Shown in pieces: positions 9,231-16,900 of a stretch of 34,472 nucleotides of DNA. The notes under the pieces are model-generated. The model made no database searches. It was given only the letters and a program-made list of their open reading frames with translations, and had not been told where the DNA came from. How positions within the stretch are numbered: position 1 is the first letter of the stretch; every line of letters starts with the position of its first letter. Source of the DNA: Verrucomicrobiaceae bacterium E54 (GTDB lineage Bacteria > Verrucomicrobiota > Verrucomicrobiia > Verrucomicrobiales > Akkermansiaceae); assembly GCA_022548915.1 (NCBI GenBank), contig JAKZES010000057.1, positions 1-34,472 on the forward strand. Reading direction: 5' to 3'. Both the position numbers and the translations under genes were made by a program.

Positions 9231-10361
9231 TTACTTGAGCGTGATCGCCGCCGTCGGGCAGGCCTTGGGATCGAGGCGCTTGGAAAGGGCGCTCTTGATG
9301 ATGGCCGGGTCGCGGGTGACTTCGAACTCCACCGGCTCCGCGTCGTTGACCTTCACCGAGATCGGCTGGTCGAGGTCGATCAGTTGGTCGTGGAGCAGGA
9401 GGGTGGTCCCGGTCGGCACGTCGCCGCTCAGCGTGATCTGCCGGCCCTTCACCGCGGCGACGATGCGCTGGCCCTTCTTTGCGGCCCCCTCGGGCAGCTG
9501 CAGCCAGTAGAAGCGGTCGTGGGTCACGTCGTCCTGGAGCCAGACGACCCGCTGCGGCCAGGTGCGGCGGGTGAACTTCGCCATCCACGGCAGGGCTTCG
9601 GCATCCTTGAGCCTCATCCAGTGGCCCATCTCCGGGTAGATCCGGACGAGGTGCTCGTAGCCTCCGGGATCGTCCTTGTGCAGCTTGGCCAGCTGCTCGC
9701 CGCGCTCGGCGGCCACCTTGTTCCGGTCGTAGGCCTGGTCCTTTCCGCCCATGAAGATGGCGAAGGGCAGGTTCCGCAGGCCGTCGAGCTGGGCCTCGTT
9801 CGGATGTCCGGCCATCATCGCCGCCGCCGCGAAATGGTCGGCCATCCGCGGCCCGAGCTGCCAGACGCCGTCGCCCCCGGCCGAATAGCCCATCAGATAG
9901 ACCTTGTCCGCATCGACCCCGCGCAGCGCGACCATGTTCTCGATCAGCCGGGCGAAAAGCGGATCGATGTGCGCCTCGTGCCACAGGTTCCAATTGTCGG
10001 TCGGGGCGCGCGGGGCGACGTAGATTCCCTCCTCCGGCTCGTAGAGGCGGATCTGGTTCTGCCACTGCTGGTCATTCACCCGTGCCGGTGCCCCGCCGCC
10101 GCCGTGCATCGAGATCCACAGGCTGCGGCTGCCGTCCTCCGCATCGCCGAAGGACCGCTCCAGCCACTTCATGGTCTTGTCGCCGAGGGTGATCTCCCTG
10201 GCCTTCAGCTCCGCCTCGCGGGCCTCGCGCTCCGCCTCGACCCGCGCGGCGTAGAGTTCCGCCACCTTTGCCTGCGCCGCCTCACGGTCGGGGCCGGGTT
10301 CGGCACGGGCGGCGTCGACGATGATCAAGGCAACTCCGAGCAGAAGGGCGGTCCAATTCAT
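9231..10361 (-). CDS. Secreted alpha/beta hydrolase, dienelactone hydrolase/esterase type (376 aa)
   Basis: A signal peptide (MNWTALLLGVALII...ARA) is cleaved near residue 20, which selects ATG 10361 as the start; upstream in-frame codons encode nothing family-like. A charged helix (about 23-60, rich in Ala, Glu and Arg) follows. The hydrolase core has an oxyanion-hole motif MHGGGG (85-90) and the nucleophile elbow GYSAGG with Ser160. Asp208 (GGKDQ) and His247 (EMGHW) are the likely remaining triad members. A beta-rich C-terminal segment of about 110 residues may bind substrate. The layout matches PHB-depolymerase/feruloyl-esterase-like proteins of the prolyl-oligopeptidase group; the substrate is unknown. 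The gene diverges from the GyrI-like gene across 151 bp, which include an 8-bp hairpin built on AAGGGATT (10416-10434). Confidence 0.83.
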   Translation of the reverse strand: MNWTALLLGVALIIVDAARAEPGPDREAAQAKVAELYAARVEAEREAREAELKAREITLGDKTMKWLERSFGDAEDGSRSLWISMHGGGGAPARVNDQQWQNQIRLYEPEEGIYVAPRAPTDNWNLWHEAHIDPLFARLIENMVALRGVDADKVYLMGYSAGGDGVWQLGPRMADHFAAAAMMAGHPNEAQLDGLRNLPFAIFMGGKDQAYDRNKVAAERGEQLAKLHKDDPGGYEHLVRIYPEMGHWMRLKDAEALPWMAKFTRRTWPQRVVWLQDDVTHDRFYWLQLPEGAAKKGQRIVAAVKGRQITLSGDVPTGTTLLLHDQLIDLDQPISVKVNDAEPVEFEVTRDPAIIKSALSKRLDPKACPTAAITLK

Positions 10362-10512
10362 GCGGATAGCGTAGGCGGACGAGTCCGGCGGTCGATCCCG
10401 ATTCCAAGTATGGAGAAGGGATTTCCAATCCCTTTCTTGCGTCCTCCGGGCGCCCAAGGGATCGCAAATCGCTGCTCCACAAAGCGCCGCTCAGGGGTTG
10501 AGATGCAGAGGC

Positions 10513-11163
10513 ATGCCGGCAGCCACTCCCAAGCACGAATGGCGCAAGCGGGAAAAGGAGTTCTATCTCCCACAGCCGCAGCCGGAGGTCATCGCGGTCC
10601 CGGCGTTCAAGTTCCTGACCCTCGCGGGCGAGGGAAATCCCAACGACGAGCCTTTTGCCGAGGCCATCACGGCCCTCTACTCGCTGGCCTACGGGATCAA
10701 GATGACGGCGAAGAAGCCCGACCGGCGTCCGGCGGGATACCACGACTACACCGTCTATCCCCTTGAGGGGGAGTGGGACCTGAACGAGGAGGGGAGGAAG
10801 AAATACGCCGGCACCATCAACAAGAACGACCTCGTCTTCACGCTGATGATCCGTCAGCCCGATTTTGTGGAGACCTCGTTCTTCGAGGAGATCCGGCAAA
10901 TGGTGATGAAGCGGAAACCCCAGCCCCTGCTTGGGGAGGTGAGGTTCGAGGAGATTGCCGAGGGGAAGTGCGTCCAGATGCTCCATGTCGGCCCTTATGA
11001 TGACGAACCGGCGTCATTCCGCAGGATGGAGGGATTTGCCGCAGGGCAGGGGCTCGAGCGGGCGTCGATGCGGCATCGGGAGATCTATCTTTCCGACTTC
11101 CGCAAGACGGCCCCGGAGAAGTTGAAGACCGTGCTGAGGTTTCAGGTGAGCCCGGCGTCTTGA
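10513..11163 (+). CDS. GyrI-like (SOUL/GyrI superfamily) small-molecule-binding protein (216 aa)
   Basis: The sequence follows stand-alone GyrI-like proteins: an N-terminal EWRKREKEFYLP segment, FKFLTLAGEGNPND, then EAITALYSLAYGIKM, a YTVYPLEGEWDL strand, and a C-terminal KCVQMLHVGPYDDEPASF motif typical of the GyrI-like fold. There is no DNA-binding domain or signal peptide. Family members bind or hydrolyse small cyclic or toxic molecules, and some are cyclopropanoid hydrolases; the ligand here is unknown. Start choice is uncertain: ATG 10513 has AGAGG only 2 nt upstream, and TTG 10498 in the same frame follows AGGGG directly. Its 3' end abuts the inverted-repeat element. Confidence 0.82.
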   Translation: MPAATPKHEWRKREKEFYLPQPQPEVIAVPAFKFLTLAGEGNPNDEPFAEAITALYSLAYGIKMTAKKPDRRPAGYHDYTVYPLEGEWDLNEEGRKKYAGTINKNDLVFTLMIRQPDFVETSFFEEIRQMVMKRKPQPLLGEVRFEEIAEGKCVQMLHVGPYDDEPASFRRMEGFAAGQGLERASMRHREIYLSDFRKTAPEKLKTVLRFQVSPAS

Positions 11164-11170
11164 GCCTTGG

Positions 11171-11316
11171 GGGACCAGGATGGATGGGATGAATAGGCTC
11201 TGACTCTTGAGCATTGAACCATGCTGAAGCTGAGGGTGGTTTGAGAAATCAAGACGCCCAGACCCCATTTCCCCTGATCAATCCGATATCCGATCCATCC
11301 CATCCATCCTGGTCCC
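11171..11316. repeat. 146-bp element with 21-bp perfect terminal inverted repeats
   Basis: The 21 bases at 11171-11191 (beginning GGGACCAGGATGG) are the exact reverse complement of 11296-11316. The 104 bp between them carry no open frame of note. The element fills most of the space between two convergent genes. A T-run (11319-11324) follows the right arm on the plus strand, so it may also end transcription of the GyrI-like gene. It resembles a MITE or a REP-type palindromic unit; copy number cannot be judged from one window. Confidence 0.7.
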
Positions 11317-11344
11317 AATTTTTTCTCGATCGACGCCGACGGTG

Positions 11345-12073
11345 TCAGACCTTCAGCACCGCCTTCGCCGCAGCGACATGCGCGGCGATGCGGTCTTCCA
11401 TTCTCGCCGAGCTCGGCGTCTCGAAGGTGAACGACAGCGGGCAGCCGCTTTCGGCGAGGAAGATGGCCTCGGGCCAGTGGTCGGGAAAGTCGGCGCGCGC
11501 CTCATGATAGATCCAGCCGCGCTCGCGGACCTCGTGGTCGTCGATCGTTTCGCTCGGCTCCGGCGGAAACCACGGTGACACCGCCCCGAGGATCGACCGG
11601 GCGAGGTCGGGCCGGTCGTCGGCGAGGTTGATCTCGTAGAAGTAGAAGCCGCTCGTTTCCCAGTCCTCGTGCAGGGAAAGGAAGAGCCCGGGAGTGGGGC
11701 GCGTCTCCAGCCACGCGGCGTGGGCAAGCACCTCGGGGGTCCGGCGCCTGAGGTAGTCGCGGTTGATGTCGAATCCGGCCGCGGTGTCGCGGGTGCCGGC
11801 GGCGAGGCCGGTGGGATTCACCGCCGGGCACAGCGTCCACTCGCGTCCGTCGTCGAAGGCCCCGGCCTTGAGCAACTCGAGTGCGGCGAGCGGTCCGGCG
11901 GGCTCGTCGCCATGGATGCCGGCGGACAGGTAGGCGGGCTTGCCGGTGCCCGGGCGGACGAAGCCGAGCAGCGGCCCGGCCCCGGTCTCGAGCAGGGTCG
12001 CGCATGAAAAACCCCGCCCCTCGGCCTCGCGACGGAACTCGCTGAGGAAGGTGGCGGGGTCGAAGCGGTTCAC
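11345..12073 (-). CDS. M14-family zinc carboxypeptidase-like protein (242 aa)
   Basis: This is a compact zinc peptidase of the M14/succinylglutamate desuccinylase superfamily. Zinc ligands are visible as HGDE (His54, Glu57) and SLHED (His135). The substrate-carboxylate motif is FDINRDY (Asn104, Arg105), and the catalytic glutamate is in FTFETPS (Glu218). There is no signal peptide, so it is probably cytoplasmic. At 242 residues it is near the size of murein peptide amidase MpaA, which trims peptidoglycan peptides, but the substrate cannot be assigned. It starts 6 nt after the citrate synthase stop on the same strand and is probably co-transcribed with it. Confidence 0.85.
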   Translation of the reverse strand: MNRFDPATFLSEFRREAEGRGFSCATLLETGAGPLLGFVRPGTGKPAYLSAGIHGDEPAGPLAALELLKAGAFDDGREWTLCPAVNPTGLAAGTRDTAAGFDINRDYLRRRTPEVLAHAAWLETRPTPGLFLSLHEDWETSGFYFYEINLADDRPDLARSILGAVSPWFPPEPSETIDDHEVRERGWIYHEARADFPDHWPEAIFLAESGCPLSFTFETPSSARMEDRIAAHVAAAKAVLKV

Positions 12074-12079
12074 GGGCGG

Positions 12080-13210
12080 TCAGCGCTCCGCCATCGGAGG
12101 CACCGGCGAGAGTTCCTCGGGGCCGACCCAGAGGGTCTGCGGGCGGTAGAGGCGGTTGTCGCGGAGCTGCTCAAGCAGCTGGGCGGTCCAACCGCTGGTG
12201 CGGGCGATCGCGAAAATCGGGGTGAAAAGGTCGGTCGGAATGCCCAGCGAGTAGTAAACGGTGGCCGAGTAGAAATCGACGTTGGCTTCGAGGCCCTTCT
12301 TTTCGCGCATCAACTCGGCGATCCGCTCGGACATCTGGATCCATTTCGGCTCGCCGAGTTCCTCGGTGAGCTGGACGGCGAGGCGGCGCAGGTGCGGCGC
12401 GCGCGGGTCGAGCGTCTTGTAGACGCGGTGACCGATGCCCATGATCTTCTTCTTCCGGGCCAGCATGTCGTCGATGTAGGCGTCGACCTTCGACGGCTCG
12501 CCGATGTCCTCGAGCATGTGGATCACGCCCTCGTTGGCGCCGCCGTGGAGCGGGCCCTTGAGCGCGCCGATTGCCGAGGTGACCGCCGAATACATGTCCG
12601 AGAGCGTGGCGATGGTCACGCGGCCGGCGAAGGTCGAGGCATTCATCCCGTGGTCGGCGTGAAGGATGAGCGCGACGGCCAGCGTGCGGGTGGCGACGTC
12701 GGTCGAGGGCTCGCCGTTGATGAGGTAGAGGAAGTGCCGGGCCTCGCCCATGTCGTCGCGCAGCTCGGGCAGCTCGAGGCCCTGGCGGAAGCGGTGGTAG
12801 GCGGCGACGATCGTCGGCACCTTGGCGCAGATCGAGAGCGCGATCGCGGCATCCTTCTCCATGTCCGGGTCGCCGATCGCCGCGCGCTTGTCGTAGAGCG
12901 AGAGCATCGACACGGCCGTCCGCAGCACGTCCATCGGGCTGGCGTCCTTGGGGGCGGTGCGGAGGAAATCCATCACGCCCTCGGGAAGTCCGCGCTCGGC
13001 GCGCAGGCCGGTCATGAAGGTGGTGAGCTCGCTTTCGTTGGGGAGCTTCCCGTAGTGGAGAAGGTAAACGATTTCCTCGTAGCGACAGCTGTGGACGAGA
13101 TCATCGATGTGGTAGCCGAGATAGCTCAAGCGGCCGAGTTTTCCGTCGACGTTGGAGAGCGCGGTTTGGTTGGCGATGACCCCTTCAAGGCCCTTGGCGT
13201 ATGTCGTCAT
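12080..13210 (-). CDS. gltA: Citrate synthase (376 aa)
   Basis: This enzyme condenses acetyl-CoA and oxaloacetate at the entry to the TCA cycle. The catalytic residues align with the family: His222 in GPLHGGANE, His261 in MGIGHRVYK and Asp312 in ANVDFYSATVYY; HADHGMNAS (184-192) is also present. The length matches the short type of citrate synthase also used by 2-methylcitrate synthases (370-390 residues), so methylcitrate synthase activity is possible, but no prp genes are nearby. It starts at ATG 13210. The start is preceded on its own strand by an AT-rich stretch (13214-13226) and no ribosome binding site. An M14 peptidase gene follows after 6 nt. Confidence 0.95.
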   Translation of the reverse strand: MTTYAKGLEGVIANQTALSNVDGKLGRLSYLGYHIDDLVHSCRYEEIVYLLHYGKLPNESELTTFMTGLRAERGLPEGVMDFLRTAPKDASPMDVLRTAVSMLSLYDKRAAIGDPDMEKDAAIALSICAKVPTIVAAYHRFRQGLELPELRDDMGEARHFLYLINGEPSTDVATRTLAVALILHADHGMNASTFAGRVTIATLSDMYSAVTSAIGALKGPLHGGANEGVIHMLEDIGEPSKVDAYIDDMLARKKKIMGIGHRVYKTLDPRAPHLRRLAVQLTEELGEPKWIQMSERIAELMREKKGLEANVDFYSATVYYSLGIPTDLFTPIFAIARTSGWTAQLLEQLRDNRLYRPQTLWVGPEELSPVPPMAER

Positions 13211-13340
13211 GATTTCTAAAAAATTTCGGCTCGGCAGCTCTGCCGCGCGCCGGCAGCGAACAAAGCGACAGGAGCGAAAACGCGCAAGGCCGAATCGAGC
13301 GCCCTTGCCGCGGGGACCCGCCCGGGGCTAGCTTCGCGCC

Positions 13341-13979
13341 GTGGCGCTGGTTCTGGCAATCGAATGCAGCACGCCGCGGGCGACGCTCGCGGTGGTGCGC
13401 GATGGATCGCCGGTTTTCGAGCAGGCCTTCGACAGTGACCGGCACCACAACGCCCTGCTTTTCAGGCCCCTGCAGCAGGCCATCGAGTGCCTGGAAGGTG
13501 CCCGGATCGACGAAATCGTGGTCGGCACCGGACCCGGCAGCTATTCGGGGACCCGGGTCGGGATCGCCGCCGCCCAGGGAGTCGGGCTGGTCCACGGCTG
13601 TCCGGTGGCGGGCCTCAGCTCGCTGCTGGCGCTGGGGCTCGACGAGGGACTGGTGGTCGGCGACGCCCGCCGCGGCAGCGCCTGGTGGGTGCGGCTCGGC
13701 GACGGGCTTCCGCAGCCCCAGCTGGTCGACCGTGCGGACCTGGAAGAGCGGATCGATGGACCGGTCCACGCCCTCGAGGATCTCTCAGGCATGAATCTCC
13801 CGGACGAAATCGAAGTCCGGCCGGTGACTCCGAGCGCCCTCGCCCTGGCCGCCGCATGGCTCGGGCTCGATGATCCGACCCGCGCGCGCCTGCGATCCGA
13901 GCCTCCACAGCCCGCATACCTTCGCCCACCCCACATCACCGAGGCGAAGAAGGGCCATCCGCTGCTGCGGAGGGGATGA
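13341..13979 (+). CDS. tsaB: tRNA N6-threonylcarbamoyladenosine biosynthesis protein TsaB
   Basis: TsaB is the ASKHA-fold partner of TsaD in making the t6A modification at position 37 of ANN-decoding tRNAs. The signatures are an N-terminal LAIECSTP, a DRHHNALLFRPL helix and the strongly conserved GTGPGSYSGTRVG (62-74 region) near the dimer interface. The length, 212 residues, is usual for TsaB. The start is GTG 13341, chosen because it places LAIECST near the N-terminus; no ribosome binding site is visible. The gene diverges from citrate synthase across 130 bp and converges on the giant repeat gene with 2 nt between the stop codons. Confidence 0.92.
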   Translation: MALVLAIECSTPRATLAVVRDGSPVFEQAFDSDRHHNALLFRPLQQAIECLEGARIDEIVVGTGPGSYSGTRVGIAAAQGVGLVHGCPVAGLSSLLALGLDEGLVVGDARRGSAWWVRLGDGLPQPQLVDRADLEERIDGPVHALEDLSGMNLPDEIEVRPVTPSALALAAAWLGLDDPTRARLRSEPPQPAYLRPPHITEAKKGHPLLRRG

Positions 13980-13981
13980 CT

Positions 13982-16900
13982 TCAAGGTGCCTCCGTCACC
14001 GACACCTGCATGAATCCGCGGCTCCGCACGCTGACCGGATCGGCGAGACGGAAGCTCCGGTATTCCCAGTCGGGAAAGGTGTCACCGTCGATGTCGCGCA
14101 GCGCCGGCAGGCCAGCCGCCAGCGGTGAGCGCTCGACCACGGTGAGATCGACTCCGACCAGATCATCGTCGCCGGTGAGCGCATAGGCAATCCCATCGAT
14201 GGTCGCCGATGGCGAGGCATCGAAGATCGCGCCGACCCGCACCGGAATGGTGTAGGTCAGGTGGCGGTCGGCACCGTCGAGGGCGATCTCCACCCGGCAG
14301 CGACCGTCGGTCCCGCCCGTGTTCGGATTGGTGTCGAAGGCAAAGTGTTCGAGGTTGCTCACACCATCGCCGTTCGGATCGGCGCTGCGGAGGGCGTCGG
14401 CACCGTGCAGGCCCCAGAAGGCGGTCCAGGCATCGTAGGGGTCGGTGACGGTCGACTGCACCGCGACGATGCCGTCGCTCTCAAGCTGCGAGAAGTCCCA
14501 CTCAAGACCTTCCGGAAGCTCGCTGGCGGTGACCTCGTCGAAGCTGCCCGTGATCGAGGGAGCGTCGAAGAGATCGAAGCTGTCTCCGGCCGTCGGAGTG
14601 AATCCCCCGTAAAGCAGCACATGGAACATGCCGTCGAGGGTCAGGTCACCGTCGGAGTCGAGAAAGTCGTACTCGGTGCCCTGGCCGTAGCCGCCGATTT
14701 CGAAGGTGCTGACCAGTGAGGGCCCCATGATCAGGTCGACGGTCGCCGTGACCAGCCCCGGGCTGGTGCCGGGATTGAAGGTTCCCTCGAAATAGACCGT
14801 GCCCGTGCCGTTGAAGGTGCCGGTGCCGGTCACGTCGCCGAGGAACACCGCGCTTGAGCCGGCGCTGGTCCGCATCTCGTCGCCGTTGTGGGCAAAGTCG
14901 TCGTGGAAGGTGACCACGCCGCCGCCGGTGGAGATGATGGTGCCGCCCGTCGAATTGGAGACGTTTCCGTAAACATCGCTGGTGCCTCCGGAGAAGGTCA
15001 TGGTGCCCTGGTTGTCGATGGCGGTCGTGGCGGCGCGGTTTCCGGCCAGCAGGCCGCGGCCGCTCACCTCGCCGGTATTGGTCATCGTGCCCTGCACCTC
15101 CACGCTGCCGCCGACCAACTCGACCGTGCCCGAGTTGTCGAGATCGCCGGTGATGCGCAGCGACTCGCCGAGGTCGGCGCGGATTCTGCCGGGGCTGAAG
15201 ACATTGTCGTTCACGAGGCCCCCGTCGATCACGCCGGTGCCGGAGATGAGGCCGTCGTTGGAAAGCCGCCCGCCGCCCTGCAATTGGAGGATCGCCCCCG
15301 GCCCGGTCATTTCGAGCGTTCCGGAGTTCCACGCCGAGGTGCTCTGGAAGGCTTGGTTTTCGACCGTCAACAGCGAGCCGATGAAGGCGGTGGCCCCGGC
15401 ACCGTTGGTGAAGGCCTCGGTGCGCACCGGGCCGCGGAGCAGCGAGAAGGTGCCGAAGTTTCCGAAGGAGTTACCCAGACCCGTGGTCCGAATGGAACCG
15501 CCGTCCATCACCAGGCTCGACCCGTAGTTCGTCGTGAAGCCGCCGTTGACGATCAGATCCTGCCGGTTGCCCAGCATCAGGTCGGTGCCGAGGAAGGAGG
15601 AACTGCCCAGGTTGAAGGCGCCGCCGACGGTGAGGTCGCCATCGATCCAGTCGAACTCGCCGTCGATCGTCATGTCGCCGACGCCAAGGTCGCCCCCATC
15701 GAGCGTGAGCGAGGCGAAACGGCCGAGGGTGAGGGTGCCGCCGACGTTCAGGGCATGAAGGCCGGTGAGGGTGAGGCCAGTCCCCAGAAACTCCCCGAAG
15801 CCCAGGCGAAGGTCGTTGGAAAGGGAGATCGACCCGGAGCGGAAATCCGCCGTGGCCCCGGGGTTGGCGGTGAGGGTGCCAAAGTCAAGGTCGCTGGCCT
15901 CGATGGTCCAGATGCCGGCAACCTCCGACTCAAGCGCGGACAGGGAACTGAACCGCCAGTCGAAAGTGTGGGACGGGCGGTCGCCACCCTTGAAGGCGCC
16001 GGCCGTGACGGTGCTGCCGCTGATGACGGCGTTGCCGGTGCTGCCGTCGTTGTTGAGAAGTGTGAGGGATCCGCCGGCATCGAGGGAGGAACCCGTGATC
16101 GCGAGGTCGAAGGCACGCATGCTGATGTCCACATCGGCCAGCGCGCTGTTCCCGAGCGTGGAGCCAGAGATGTCGATCGAGGTGCGATCGCCAATGGAGA
16201 GGCGGGGAGTTCCAAGGTGTCCGTTGTCAACTGGGCGGAGCACGGAGTCGACGATCGAAACCGGGGCATCCGAAGTGATGCCGATGAGACCACCCTCGAG
16301 GGTGCTGCCGGAGATCTCAAGCTGGCTGGACCCGGTCCAGCCGTCCGTCTCCTGCGCGCGGAAAGAAAAATCGGCACCGGTCGAGCGGAGCGTGGAATCA
16401 ACGATCTCAAAAGGCCGGTCGCCACCGCCTCCCAATGGACTCCATTCAAGATCGATGGATCTCATCACATCGATGTCGGCGCGGGCCACGCTGAGGTTCG
16501 TGGTCGTGCTGGTCAACGATCCCAGTTGCCCGCTTGCATCCCAAAGGCGCTGATCGAACGAGAAGCTGGACGAGCTGGGATCGACCACGAGATCCAGATC
16601 GCCCGCAAAAGCCCCGTTGAAATAGATCTCGTCGACGGTCAGGGAGGATCCCGTGGAACCCCGGAACACTCCGGGCCCGCTGCTTCTCAGGTTGAGGATC
16701 GTGAGAGCATGATCGAGCAGGTCGAACTCGCCGTTTGAGATATCCAGTGAGGCATTGTCAGAGAGCGCTTCGTTGGTATTGGCGGTCACCTTGCCCGCCG
16801 TTCCGGCAAAGACTCCGATATCCAGCAATCCGTCGAAGGTGCTCATGCCACGCAGTTCGAGATCGCCGGCCCCGCGGACGTAGATCCGGCCTCCTCCGAC

